DNA of 64,000 nucleotides. It comes from CAVVSD01 sp963757125. Its GTDB lineage: Bacteria; Actinomycetota; Thermoleophilia; Solirubrobacterales; Solirubrobacteraceae. The notes below the pieces were generated by a model. That model was not told the DNA's origin. It worked only from the letters and a program-made list of their open reading frames with translations, and ran no database searches. Below, one piece after another: positions 23,979-32,887 of the stretch. Numbering within the stretch: position 1 is the stretch's first letter; each line of letters opens with the position of its first letter. The stretch covers positions 372,001-436,000 of the forward strand of contig CAVWQP010000006.1 of NCBI GenBank assembly GCA_963757125.1, written 5' to 3'. The position numbers were made by a program, and so were the translations under genes.

Positions 23979-24940
23979 CAGGCCCTCCTGCTGTCGTCGT
24001 GGAAGCGGGGCAGGATGTCCTGCGCCCACTCGTCGAAGAACGCGTCCTGGTCGGGGCCGATCTGCTGCACGTAGAGCTCGTCGACGCCGGCGTCGGCGAA
24101 CTCCTTCAGCCCCTCGTAGTGGCGCTCGAGGTCCGGGCCGAGCGGCATGGAGTCCATCGCCTCCTCGGGCACGAGCTGCGAGGCCTGCTCGAAGTGCGCG
24201 ACGGTGGGCAGGACCTGCGCCAGCTCGCCCGGCAGTCCGGCATTGGGCCACAGCCGGTGGGCGGTCCTACGCGCCTCCGCCTCGTCGGGGCCGAAGCACA
24301 CCTTCGCGCCGGCCTGGACGGGGCCCTTGCCGCCCTCGGAGCGATAGAGGCCTATCGACTCGGCGTCGGGCGACACGGTGGCGAACCCGTCGCCGATCCT
24401 TGCCGCCAGCTTCACCGCCTTGGGACCGAATCCGGAGACGATCACCGGCGGCGGCTCGTCGGGCAGGTCGTAGATCCGGGCGGATTGGACGCGGTAGTGC
24501 GTCCCGCGGTGGTCGACGACGTCGCCGGTCCACAGCGCGCGCATGACCTCGACGGCCTCCTCGAGCATCTCCAGGCGCTCGTCCGCGCCTGGCCAGGCAT
24601 CGCCGAGGATGTGCTCGTTGAGCGCCTCGCCGCTGCCGACGCCGAACGTGAAGCGTCCCTCGAGCATGACCGCGCTCGTCGCCGCCGCCTGGGCGACGAC
24701 CGCGGGATGGATGCGGATCGTCGGGCAGGTGACGCCCGTGCCGACCGGCAGATCGGTGGCCTGGGAGATCGCCCCGATCACCGACCAGACGAACGGGCTG
24801 TGACCCTGCTCGTCGTTCCACGGGTGGAAGTGGTCGGAGATCCACAGGCCACTGAAGCCGGCCTGCTCGGCGCGGACTGCCAGATCGACGAGCTCGCGAG
24901 GGCCGAACTCCTCGCTGGAGAGGAACACACCGATGCGCAT
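23978..24940 (-). CDS. LLM class oxidoreductase, F420-dependent G6PD-like subfamily
   Basis: The 320-residue TIM-barrel protein has IGVFLSSEEFGPRELVDLAVRAEQAGFSGLWISDHFHPW at the N terminus and GRFTFGVGSGEALNEHILG around residue 100, as in F420-dependent glucose-6-phosphate dehydrogenase-like proteins, with later PPVIVSGFGPKAVKLAARIGDG. The group usually reduces or oxidises substrates with coenzyme F420 rather than FMN. The substrate is unknown. It heads a three-gene minus-strand set with the helical protein and the basic protein. Confidence 0.87.
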   Translation of the reverse strand: MRIGVFLSSEEFGPRELVDLAVRAEQAGFSGLWISDHFHPWNDEQGHSPFVWSVIGAISQATDLPVGTGVTCPTIRIHPAVVAQAAATSAVMLEGRFTFGVGSGEALNEHILGDAWPGADERLEMLEEAVEVMRALWTGDVVDHRGTHYRVQSARIYDLPDEPPPVIVSGFGPKAVKLAARIGDGFATVSPDAESIGLYRSEGGKGPVQAGAKVCFGPDEAEARRTAHRLWPNAGLPGELAQVLPTVAHFEQASQLVPEEAMDSMPLGPDLERHYEGLKEFADAGVDELYVQQIGPDQDAFFDEWAQDILPRFHDDSRRA

Positions 24941-24972
24941 GCGCCGGGCGCTACCCGGATACCGGAATCCGC

Positions 24973-25482
24973 ATGACGGAGCTCTTCAGGGAGTTGCCAC
25001 ACGACACCGGGGGGCGCGGACTCGTCGCCCGTCGCGTCGCGATGTGCGTCCTCGCCGGCCTCCTCGTCCTGGCGTTGCTCAACGTGTTCGGCCAGGAGCC
25101 GACCACCTCGCGGGCGGCGGCGCCGTCCGCGACACTGACCCTCGACGCGCCGACGACGGCGCGCGGCGGCCTGCTGCTGCAGGGCCGCATCCGGGTCGTC
25201 GCGACCCGCGCCGTCGCGGACCCGCAGCTCGTGCTGGCGCGAGGCTGGTTCGAGGGCATGCAGGTGAACACCATCGAGCCGGCCGCGACCGACGAGGCGC
25301 CGGCGAAGGGCAGCCGCGTGGCGTTGACCTACGGCCGCCTGGAACCCGGGGACGCCATGACGGTCTGGATCCAGATGCAGGTCGACCCGAACGACCCCGG
25401 CAAGCGCCCGCTCGACGTCGAGCTGCGCGACGGCGGCCGTCCGATCGCGGCCATCCGCCGCGACATCACAGTCCTTCCGTGA
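24973..25482 (+). CDS. Membrane-anchored hypothetical protein upstream of a DUF421 gene
   Basis: The 169-residue protein has one N-terminal membrane anchor (RVAMCVLAGLLVLALLNVFG) and an external beta-rich domain (ATLTLDAPTTARGGLLLQGRIRV, GDAMTVWIQMQVDPND). I do not recognise a named family. It is 11 bases upstream of the DUF421 gene and is likely its co-expressed partner, presenting a domain outside the membrane. Confidence 0.78.
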   Translation: MTELFRELPHDTGGRGLVARRVAMCVLAGLLVLALLNVFGQEPTTSRAAAPSATLTLDAPTTARGGLLLQGRIRVVATRAVADPQLVLARGWFEGMQVNTIEPAATDEAPAKGSRVALTYGRLEPGDAMTVWIQMQVDPNDPGKRPLDVELRDGGRPIAAIRRDITVLP

Positions 25483-25493
25483 GGTGAGCAGCC

Positions 25494-25934
25494 ATGGACC
25501 TCGTCCTCCGCGCCGCGTTCGTCTTCTTCCTCATCCTCGCCGTCACCCGGGCGGTGGGGCGACGCGAGCTCAGCTCCATGGAGCCGTTCGACCTCATCCT
25601 GCTCGTCGTCATCGGCGACCTCGTCCAGCAGGGCGTGACGCAGAGCGACTACTCGCTCACGGGTGCGACCATCGTCATCGCGACGCTCGCGGTGCTGACG
25701 GTGGTCACCGCGTACGCGAGCTTCCGGATCCGCGCCCTGCGCCCGCTCCTCGAGGGCAGCCCGATCGTCCTCGTCGCCGACGGCGAGATCCTCGACCGCA
25801 ACCTCCGTCGCCAGCGGGTCACGCGCGAGGAGCTGCGTGCCGAGGCGCGCCAGCAGGGCATCGGATCGGTCGCCGATGTCAGATTCGCGATCCTCGAGAC
25901 AAGCGGGAAGATCAGTTTCCTGAGGCAGGGGTAA
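25494..25934 (+). CDS. DUF421 (YetF-like) membrane protein
   Basis: The 146-residue protein has three N-terminal membrane helices (VLRAAFVFFLILAVTRAVG; MEPFDLILLVVIGDLVQQG; TIVIATLAVLTVVTAY) and the conserved soluble part RPLLEGSPIVLVADGEILDRNLRRQRVTREELRAEARQQGI. DUF421/YetF proteins occur widely in Gram-positive bacteria and have no agreed function. It is coupled closely to the anchored protein upstream and precedes an alcohol dehydrogenase gene by 11 bases. Confidence 0.88.
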   Translation: MDLVLRAAFVFFLILAVTRAVGRRELSSMEPFDLILLVVIGDLVQQGVTQSDYSLTGATIVIATLAVLTVVTAYASFRIRALRPLLEGSPIVLVADGEILDRNLRRQRVTREELRAEARQQGIGSVADVRFAILETSGKISFLRQG

Positions 25935-25945
25935 CGCCGAAGGCG

Positions 25946-27134
25946 ATGAGAGCTTTGACATGGCAGGGCACCCACGACGTCCGCGTCGACACGGTCCCCG
26001 ACCCCACCATCCAGGAACCCACCGACGCGATCATCCGCGTGACGACGACCGGTCTGTGCGGCTCCGACCTCCACCTCTACGAGGTCCTCGGCGCGTTCAT
26101 CGATCCCGGCGACATCCTGGGCCACGAGCCCATGGGGATCGTCGAGGCCGTCGGGTCCGAGGTGACGGACATCGCCCCCGGCGACCGCGTGGTCGTCCCG
26201 TTCAACATCTCCTGCGGCCACTGCGAGATGTGCGGGACCGGCTTCCAGTCGCAGTGCGAGACGACGCAGGTCCGCGAGTACGGCACCGGCGCCTCGCTGC
26301 TGGGCTACACGAAGCTCTACGGCCAGGTGGCGGGCGGGCAGGCCGAGCTGCTGCGCGTCCCGCAGGCGCACTACGGCCCGATCAAGGTGCCCGAGGGCCC
26401 GCCGGACGACCGCTTCGTGCTCCTCTCCGACGTGCTGCCCGACCGCCTACCAGGCGGTCAAGTACGCCGACGTGCCCGACGGCGGGAGCCTGCTCGTCCT
26501 CGGGCTCGGCCCGATCGGCGAGATGGCGTGCCGGATCGCCCAGCACCTCGGCATCGAGCAGGTCATCGGCGTCGACCTCGTCCCCGAGCGCCTGGCCCGC
26601 GCGGCGTCGCACGGTGTGCAGACGCTCGACGTCGAGTCGCTGGGCGGCGACCTCCCCGATCAGGTCCGCGAGCTCACGGGCGGCCGCGGCACGCACGGGG
26701 TCATCGACGCGGTCGGCATGGAGGCGCACGGTGCGCCGATCGGCCGCCTGGCGCACCGCCTCTCGGCGCTCCTGCCCGACAAGATCGCCCAGCCGGTCAT
26801 CCAGAAGGCCGCGATCGACCGCCTGAGCGCCCTGCACGCGGCGATCGACCTCTGCCGCCGCGGCGGCACCGTCTCGATCTCCGGCGTCTACGGCGGCGCG
26901 ATCGACCCGATGCCGATGATCCAGATGTTCGACAAGCAGCTGACGTTCCGCATGGGGCAGGCGAACGTGCGCCGCTGGGTCGACGACCTCATGCCGATCG
27001 TGACCGACGACGCCGACCCGCTCGGCCTGGAGAGCTTCGCGACGCACCACGTGCCCCTCGAGGAGGCGCCGCAGGCCTACGACATGTTCCAGAAGAAGGA
27101 GGACGGCGCCTTCAAGGTGCTGTTCAAGCCCTGA
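25946..27134 (+). pseudogene. Zinc-dependent alcohol dehydrogenase, single-base frameshift
   Basis: The N-terminal part has the catalytic-zinc Cys in TTGLCGSDLHLYE, GHEPMGIVEAVG and the structural-zinc cysteines CGHCEMCGTGFQSQC. The C-terminal part, in the +1 frame, resumes at AYQAVKYADVPDGGSLLVLGLGPIGEMACRIAQHLG (NAD fold). They join as LP-TAYQAV if one C is removed from the CCC at 26438-26440; the whole span is 3n+1. The pattern is that of the medium-chain, glutathione-independent formaldehyde dehydrogenase-like group. Either a sequencing error in a short homopolymer or a recent mutation explains the break. Confidence 0.85.
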
Positions 27135-27138
27135 GGTC

Positions 27139-28185
27139 CTAGCGACCGCCGATGCCGGTGAGCACCTCGCGCAGGCGCGCGGGGCCACCGGTGCCGGAGG
27201 CGAGCGGCGGCGTGGGGTAGTCCGCGCCGTCGCGCAGTCCCTCCAGCAGCTCGCTCAGCGCGTCCGTGGCGCTGTGGCGCGGCGTCCAGCCCAGCTCGGT
27301 CCGCGCCCGCGTGAGATCCATGATCGGCACGCCCAGGGCGAGGTCGATCCAGCCGGCGGGTGCGGGCTGGAGGCGCAGCTTCCAGGTGAGGTCCGCGGCG
27401 GTGCGCAGCACGCCGCCGCGCACCGGGACGCGCCGGGCGCCGAGCAGCTCGCCCAGCACCTCGGGGTCGATGACGGGCTCCGCGGCGACGTTGAACGGCC
27501 CGCGGGCGTCGCCCACGACGGCGAGGCGGTAGGCCTCGCCCACGTCGAGCGAGTGGACGGCCTGGAAGCGCAGGCGCGGCACGTCGGGCACGACCGGGAT
27601 GAGCTCCTTGCGCAGCAGCGCGCCGGGGAGGAACGGGCCGGCGAACAGCCGCCGGATGCCGGTCGCGGCCTCGCGCTTGAAGATGAGGCCTGGGCGCAGG
27701 CGGACGATCCGCATCGCCGGGTGCTCGCGCTCCATGATGTCCAACAGCCGCTCGCACTCGGCCTTGTGGCGCGAGTAGAAGAGGGTCGGGATGCCGGTGT
27801 GGGGCCACGACTCGTCGACCGCGCGGTCCTTCGGCCCCGGCGCGTAGGTGCCGACCGACGATGCGTGCACGAGCGCCTTGACCCCCGCCCGCGCGGCGGC
27901 CTCGAAGACGCGGCGGCTGCCGTCGACGTTCACCGCGTGCAGCTGCCGGTCGTCCCGCGACGGCTGGATGAGCCACGCGAGGTGCACGACCGCGTCGGCG
28001 CCGCGGAAGATCGGGTCGAGGTCGTCATGGGCGATGTCCGCGGTCACGAACCGGACGCGGGGCTCGTCGATGCCTGCCGGGCGGCGGGCGATCCCCACGA
28101 TCTCCTCGACCGCCGTCTCCGTGCGCAGCGCGGCGAGCAGGCTCGTGCCCACGTTGCCCGTCGCGCCGGTGATGACGACCTTCAC
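27139..28185 (-). CDS. NAD-dependent epimerase/dehydratase (extended SDR)
   Basis: The 348-residue protein opens with KVVITGATGNVGTSLLAAL (extended-SDR TGxxGxxG), has ADAVVHLAWLIQPSRD, a serine block HASSVGTYAPG, and the catalytic YSRHK. The C-terminal part (MDLTRARTELGWTPRHSATDAL) matches the typical sugar-nucleotide-type epimerases, though the substrate need not be a sugar. The GTG start overlaps the stop of a tiny flavodoxin-like remnant gene (GTGA). Confidence 0.88.
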   Translation of the reverse strand: MKVVITGATGNVGTSLLAALRTETAVEEIVGIARRPAGIDEPRVRFVTADIAHDDLDPIFRGADAVVHLAWLIQPSRDDRQLHAVNVDGSRRVFEAAARAGVKALVHASSVGTYAPGPKDRAVDESWPHTGIPTLFYSRHKAECERLLDIMEREHPAMRIVRLRPGLIFKREAATGIRRLFAGPFLPGALLRKELIPVVPDVPRLRFQAVHSLDVGEAYRLAVVGDARGPFNVAAEPVIDPEVLGELLGARRVPVRGGVLRTAADLTWKLRLQPAPAGWIDLALGVPIMDLTRARTELGWTPRHSATDALSELLEGLRDGADYPTPPLASGTGGPARLREVLTGIGGR

Positions 28186-28376
28186 GACGGCGGCGCCGGG
28201 ATGGGGGAGGCGGCGAGGGCCCGCGCCGTGGCGAGCAGATTCTCGTGGCGGTAGTCGATCTCCGACAGCTTCGCGTCCATCCGCTCGAGGACGCGCTTGG
28301 CGACGCTCGCCAGCCGGTCGGTGTCGGACTCCTGGGGCGAGGGCTTCAGTGTGCAGTTCAGGAACAGCGCTCCCAT
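28182..28376 (-). pseudogene. Internally deleted NAD(P)H-dependent FMN reductase (flavodoxin fold) remnant
   Basis: This 64-residue frame reads as three separate pieces of one larger family. The N terminus MGALFLNCTLKPSPQESDTD is the phosphate-binding start of flavodoxin-like NAD(P)H oxidoreductases. The middle RVLERMDAKLSEID matches a segment that normally lies near residue 95. The end NLLATARALAASPIPAPP is their C terminus. Full-length relatives are about 200 residues, so two in-frame deletions have removed most of the fold while leaving the frame open. It cannot form a flavodoxin domain. It is coupled to the epimerase start and could act only as a leader for that gene. Confidence 0.6.
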
Positions 28377-28406
28377 CCCGGGGGCGCTACCCCGGTGCTG
28401 CTGCCG

Positions 28407-29291
28407 TTACCCCTCGGTCTCCAGCGCGCGCCGGGCGAGCTCGGTGATGCCCTCGCGGCTGCCGGCCGAGACGTAGAAGCGGGCCGTGTGGCAGAACACG
28501 GCGTCGGGGACGCCGCTGGCCGCGGCCAGCTCATCGCCGGACAGGCCGGCCCACGCGGCCGGGAGGTCGCGGCGGTTTGCGAATGTGCCGAGCTCCTGCG
28601 GCACGGCCTGCATGCCCCAGCCGTCGGACTTGGGGTACATGACGTAGAGCGCGTCGGGAGCCTGCGTCACGACGGTCTCGCGCCACGGCATGTTGCGGTC
28701 GAGCTCGATGATCCGCGGATCGGACGCACGGCCGATCGCGTCGCGGACGAGCTGCTGCGCGCGGGCGAACGCCGCGGCGCCGGCGAGCTCGCGCTCCAGG
28801 ATGCGGGTCGCCATCGCGACGGCCTCCGCGAAGCGCGCGTCCTCCTCGGCGGGGTCGAGGTGCTCGTCCCAGACGGGGTTCATGGCGGCGACGACGCCGC
28901 TCACCGACATCGGCCGGATGTCGTCGATCAGCGCCTGCGCGATGGTCTGGCCCGTGTCGTTGGCGTCGATGCCCTGCACGATGCGCTCGTCGATCGCCAT
29001 CGCGGCCTCGGGGCCGCCCGCGAGCGCCTCGCCGTGGGCGCGCCAGACGAGCCCGAGGCTCGCGTAGCGGATCCCGTTGGGCCGTTCGCCCGCGCCGCCC
29101 TTCTGGTGGTGGTCGAAGTCGCCGGTCGCGGGGTCGGAGCGGCCTCCGACGTCGACGCGCAGGTCGGCGGCGTCCTGCGCCTCCGCGTCGCGGGTGCGGA
29201 CGACGTCGAGCGGCCCGTGCACGAGGCCGAGGACGGCGATCGCGAAGACGTCGTCGGCGTGGAAGTTGCCTGGGTGGGTGGCGACGCGCAT
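28407..29291 (-). CDS. MYG1 family protein (DHH-like metal-dependent hydrolase fold)
   Basis: The 294-residue protein has the MYG1 signature THPGNFHADDVFAIAVL at the N terminus and DFDHHQKGG near residue 58, followed by IRYASLGLVW. The His/Asp set (HxGxFHxDD, DHH) resembles DHH phosphoesterase metal sites; eukaryotic MYG1 is an RNA exonuclease. The bacterial role is not established. It is monocistronic and divergent from the GGDEF-HD gene. Confidence 0.9.
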   Translation of the reverse strand: MRVATHPGNFHADDVFAIAVLGLVHGPLDVVRTRDAEAQDAADLRVDVGGRSDPATGDFDHHQKGGAGERPNGIRYASLGLVWRAHGEALAGGPEAAMAIDERIVQGIDANDTGQTIAQALIDDIRPMSVSGVVAAMNPVWDEHLDPAEEDARFAEAVAMATRILERELAGAAAFARAQQLVRDAIGRASDPRIIELDRNMPWRETVVTQAPDALYVMYPKSDGWGMQAVPQELGTFANRRDLPAAWAGLSGDELAAASGVPDAVFCHTARFYVSAGSREGITELARRALETEG

Positions 29292-29369
29292 CGCCCGACA
29301 CGGTAGGAGGAGCCGAACACTCGTCGAGCTCTCAGGGTTCTGCGGGGTGACGCTGCCGATGAGAACCTC

Positions 29370-31349
29370 GTGCACCCCACCCGTCTGCCCGCACCGGTCA
29401 GGTGCGCCTTCGCGGCGCTCCTCGTGCCGCTCGCCGCGTACGTCGGGCTGCTCGCGACGGGCAGCGGGGAGGGCACGCCGCAGGACGTCCTCTACTTCAC
29501 CGTGATGGGCGGTGCCTGCGTCCTCGCGGCGACGCGCGCCTTCGTCGGGCAGGACCGCGCGGTCTGGGGACTGCTGGCGGGGGCGATGATCCTGTGGGAG
29601 GCCGGCGACGCGTGGTGGGAGCTCGCCGACCTGCCGGGCGTCTCGCCCGCGGACGCGCTCTACCTCGCGTTCTACGCGCTCGCGATCCCTGCGCTCGTCC
29701 TGCTCCTGCGCCGGCGTGCGACCGGCACGCTCGCGACGCTGTGGGCCGACGGCTGGGTCGCGTCGCTCGGCGTCGCGTCGGCGGCCGCGTACTTCTTCGT
29801 CGAGCCCGCGCTGGAGGGCAGCCGCGGCGGCAGCATGCAGGAGCTGCTCGTCAACCTCGCCTACCCGATCGGGGACACGCTGCTGCTGGCGCTCGTCGTC
29901 GGCGCGATCGTCGCGACGCGGGGGCGCATGCAGCGGTCCTGGGCCGCGATGTGCGTCGCGCTCGTCGCGATGGCGGTGAGCGACGGCATCTACCTCAACC
30001 TGTCGTGGTCGGGCTCCTACACGGACGGCTCGCTCCTCGAGGCGGGCTGGGCGGTCGCCGCGCTGTGCCTGGCGTGGTCGATGTGGCTCAGCTACGCGGA
30101 GCCCGCCGAGCGGCGCATGACGACCGACCGCGCCCCGATCGTGTGGCCCGTGCTGTGGGGCGGCGGGTCGCTCACGCTCGTCGCGGTGCTCGGCATCGCC
30201 GACGACGCCCACCCGATCTCGATCGGCCTGGCGGTCGCGGGCGTCCTGTCCGTGTTCGGGAGGCTCATGCTCACCGACGCGCAGAACCGGCGCCTCGTGC
30301 GCGCCGCGAGCCTGCAGGCGCTGACCGACCCGGTCACCGGCCTGGGCAACCATCGCGCGCTCACCGGCGACCTGAAGACCGCCCTCGACACGACGTCACG
30401 GGAGCGCCGGGTGCTGCTCGCGCTGTACGACCTCAACGGCTTCAAGGACTACAACGACCGCTTCGGTCACCCCGCGGGCGACGCCCTCCTGGAGCGGCTC
30501 GGCACGCGGCTGCGCGACGTCGCCGCGCCGGCCGCCCGCGCGTACCGGATGGGCGGCGACGAGTTCTGCGTCCTCGCGGTCGTCGACGCCGGCGTGGAGC
30601 ACGGGCTGCTCCTGGCGCGGGCGCATCAGGCGCTGACGGAGCAGGGCGACGGCTTCACGGTCGGCGCGGCGGGTGGGCACGTCATCGCCGAGCCGGGGAG
30701 GACGACGGCGTCCGCGGTCCTGCGCACCGCCGACGAGCGCATGTACGCGTCCAAGCGCAGCGCGCGGAGCTCCTCGTTGCAGCAGGCGGCCGACGTGCTC
30801 GCCGCGGCGGCCCGGGAGCGCGAGCCCGGAGCGCTCGGCGACGACCGCATCGCGCGGCTCGCCGAGCGCACCGCGCGGGAGCTCGGCATGGACGAGGAGG
30901 GCGTCGCGCACGTCCACCATGCCGCGCGGCTGCACGACGTCGGCAAGCTCGCCGTGCCGGCGGAGATCCTGGCGAAGCCGGGCCCGCTCGACGCCGCCGA
31001 GCTCGAGTTCGTCCACACGCACACGCTCGTGGGCGAGCGCATCGCCGGCGCCGCGCCCGCGCTGGCGCCGGTCGCGCGGCTCATCCGCTCGAGCCACGAG
31101 CGGTGGGACGGCGGCGGGTACCCGGACGGTCTCGCGGGCGAGGCGATCCCGCTCGGCGCGCGCGTCGTGTTCGCGTTCGACGCGTTCGAGGCGATGACGA
31201 GCGACCGCCCCTGGCGCCCGGCGATGCGCGAGGCAGACGCGCTCGCCGAGCTCGTGCGCAACGCGGGCACGCAGTTCGACCCGGCCGTCGTGCTCGCACT
31301 CGCACGCGCGCTCGCGCGTGAGGACGACGCGCGGGCGCTCGCCGCCTGA
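29370..31349 (+). CDS. Membrane GGDEF plus HD-domain signalling protein
   Basis: The 659-residue protein has about nine to ten N-terminal helices (residues 1-300), then a GGDEF domain (LTDPVTGLGNHRALTGDL, catalytic MGGDEFCVLA) and a C-terminal HD domain with HHAARLHDVGKLAVP, HTHTLVGERI and HERWDGGGYPDGLAG. That last set is HD-GYP-like, with GGYP preserved. The protein could therefore both make c-di-GMP and degrade it or another nucleotide. The start is a GTG shortly after the divergent MYG1 promoter region. The input signal is sensed in the membrane region and is unknown. Confidence 0.92.
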   Translation: MHPTRLPAPVRCAFAALLVPLAAYVGLLATGSGEGTPQDVLYFTVMGGACVLAATRAFVGQDRAVWGLLAGAMILWEAGDAWWELADLPGVSPADALYLAFYALAIPALVLLLRRRATGTLATLWADGWVASLGVASAAAYFFVEPALEGSRGGSMQELLVNLAYPIGDTLLLALVVGAIVATRGRMQRSWAAMCVALVAMAVSDGIYLNLSWSGSYTDGSLLEAGWAVAALCLAWSMWLSYAEPAERRMTTDRAPIVWPVLWGGGSLTLVAVLGIADDAHPISIGLAVAGVLSVFGRLMLTDAQNRRLVRAASLQALTDPVTGLGNHRALTGDLKTALDTTSRERRVLLALYDLNGFKDYNDRFGHPAGDALLERLGTRLRDVAAPAARAYRMGGDEFCVLAVVDAGVEHGLLLARAHQALTEQGDGFTVGAAGGHVIAEPGRTTASAVLRTADERMYASKRSARSSSLQQAADVLAAAAREREPGALGDDRIARLAERTARELGMDEEGVAHVHHAARLHDVGKLAVPAEILAKPGPLDAAELEFVHTHTLVGERIAGAAPALAPVARLIRSSHERWDGGGYPDGLAGEAIPLGARVVFAFDAFEAMTSDRPWRPAMREADALAELVRNAGTQFDPAVVLALARALAREDDARALAA

Positions 31350-31359
31350 CCACCGACCG

Positions 31360-31707
31360 ATGAGTTCCGGGGCTCCGGGACGTCCAAAGGCCGTGGGACA
31401 CGATCCGGGGCCAGAGCGCCTCACCTTCCTCGACGGTCCGCTGCCGTCGCGGTTCCGCCTGCGCGGAGTCACGCTGCAGCCCGGTTGCACGCGTCCGTTC
31501 ATCGAGGAGGAGTGGGACGACGCGCTGGTCGTCGTCGAGTCCGGCGAGGTCGAGCTGGAGTGCCGGGCGGGCATCCGCCGCCGGTTTCCCGCCGGGGCGA
31601 TCATGTGGCTGCAGGGCATGAACCTGTACGCGATCCACAACCCCGGCGCCGCGCCGACCGTGCTCTCCGCCGTCTCGCGCCGGCTGCCCGGCGGCCCCAC
31701 GGGGTAG
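31360..31707 (+). CDS. Cupin-like small protein
   Basis: The 115-residue protein shows a single cupin-like core: RGVTLQPGCTRPFIEEEWDDALVVVESGEVELECRAG, then FPAGAIMWLQGMNLYAIHNPG. The usual metal histidines are mostly absent (HxH is replaced by the EEE stretch), so metal binding is doubtful. It starts ten bases after the GGDEF-HD gene and is probably in the same transcript. The function is unknown. Confidence 0.7.
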   Translation: MSSGAPGRPKAVGHDPGPERLTFLDGPLPSRFRLRGVTLQPGCTRPFIEEEWDDALVVVESGEVELECRAGIRRRFPAGAIMWLQGMNLYAIHNPGAAPTVLSAVSRRLPGGPTG

Positions 31708-31715
31708 CCCCGCCG

Positions 31716-32050
31716 ATGCAGACCGTCTTCGGCGAGGGTCCGAGGACGACGCGGGGATCGACCGCGGCGAGCTCTACGTGGCTGCGATCCGAGCTGGCCG
31801 CGGTGCGGCCCGAGGTGCTCGTGCTGCTGGGCGCGACCGCCGGCAAGGCGCTGCTCGGCTCGGGCTTCAAGCTGGGCGAGGCGCGCGGGGCGTCGCTGGA
31901 GTCCGACCTCGCGCCGGTCGCGACAGCGACCGCGCATCCGTCGGCATCCTGCGGATGCCCGACCATGACACACGCGAGCGGGCCCGCGCGGATCTGCGCA
32001 GCGACCTCGGGCTCGTCGCCGAGGCGCTGCGCAACGCGTCCGCGGGCTAG
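31716..32050 (+). pseudogene. 3' remnant of a UdgX-type uracil-DNA glycosylase
   Basis: One frame encodes SELAAVRPEVLVLLGATAGKALLG, then LESDLAPVATATAHPS. The next frame continues ILRMPDHDTRERARADLRSDLGLVAEALR. Together they match the C-terminal third of family-4/UdgX uracil-DNA glycosylases. A missing base at about 31941-31945 breaks the frame inside the HPSxIL motif, and the N-terminal two thirds, including the first Fe-S cysteines and GEAPG motif, are absent. It is a decayed fragment. Confidence 0.65.
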
Positions 32051-32556
32051 CGCTGCCCGAGCTCCTCGCCCGTCTCCAGCAGGGTCTTGAGGGTGCTGAG
32101 GACCCAGCTCCAGCCGCCGCCTGCGCCCTGGCCCTCCATGTCGCCGCGCATGAGGCCGGCGAGCACCGGCGCGCCGGTGAGGTCGTGGACGACGGTCAGG
32201 CGTGAGGTCCCGTCCGGGAGCTCGTCGATCTCGTAGGTCAGGCGCGTCGCGCCCTGGGCCTCCATCGACGCGTCCATGACCATCTGCCAGGTCTGGACGA
32301 GCTTGCGCGGGGGATCGGCCTCGAGGACCTCGCCGCGGATGGCGACGTCGGGAGCGCCCTGCTCGCGCATCGCTGCGCTCGTGTAGGCGATGTACGTGCC
32401 GCCCGGCCGCAGCTCGTACTCGCCGCGGCCGCCGTAGCCGTACCTCTCGGTCCACTCGGGCTGCGTGATCGCGTCCCAGATCGCCTGGGGCGCGGCCTTG
32501 ATGTAGACGCGGTAGACCTGCGTCGTCGTCACGTCCACGTCGGTTGCGGCGCTCAT
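32047..32556 (-). CDS. SRPBCC/AHSA1 family protein
   Basis: The 169-residue protein has the AHSA1-type pattern TQVYRVYIKAAPQAIWDAITQPEWTERYGYGG, a GGTYIAYTS strand, and WVLSTLKTLLETGEEL as the C-terminal helix. It overlaps the ArsR stop by four bases. ArsR-AHSA1 pairs are common in actinobacteria; the SRPBCC partner probably binds a hydrophobic ligand, but neither the ligand nor the reaction is known. Confidence 0.88.
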   Translation of the reverse strand: MSAATDVDVTTTQVYRVYIKAAPQAIWDAITQPEWTERYGYGGRGEYELRPGGTYIAYTSAAMREQGAPDVAIRGEVLEADPPRKLVQTWQMVMDASMEAQGATRLTYEIDELPDGTSRLTVVHDLTGAPVLAGLMRGDMEGQGAGGGWSWVLSTLKTLLETGEELGQR

Positions 32557-32873
32557 GCCGTCTCCTCCAGCTCGCTCTTGAGGTCCACGAGCGCCGAGAC
32601 CTGGCGCTCGGTGTACTTGTCGATCCACCGGTCGTGGATCAGGCGGATGGGCACCGGGTTCAGGAAGTGCAGCTTCTCCCGGCCCTGGCGCCGTGCGACG
32701 ACCAGCCCCGCGTCCTGGAGCACCTTGAGGTGCTTCATCACGCCGAAGCGGGTCATCTCGAGCTCGGACTCCAGCTCCGTGAGCGTGCGGCCGTCACGCA
32801 CGAAGAGCCGGTCGAGCAGGTGCCGACGCGTGGGATCCGCGAGTGCCTTGAAGACGCGGTCGTCGTCGGTCAT
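32553..32873 (-). CDS. ArsR family transcriptional regulator
   Basis: The 106-residue winged-helix protein has ALADPTRRHLLDRLFVRDGRTLTELESELEMTRFGVMKHLKVLQDAGLVVARRQGREKLHFLNP. No CxC or CxxC metal-sensing pair is present, so it is not a metal sensor of the classic type. The ATG at 32873 lies 14 bases from an inverted repeat that is the likely autoregulatory site. It is coupled to the SRPBCC gene. Confidence 0.92.
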   Translation of the reverse strand: MTDDDRVFKALADPTRRHLLDRLFVRDGRTLTELESELEMTRFGVMKHLKVLQDAGLVVARRQGREKLHFLNPVPIRLIHDRWIDKYTERQVSALVDLKSELEETA

Positions 32874-32887
32874 GGCGTCCAAGATAG

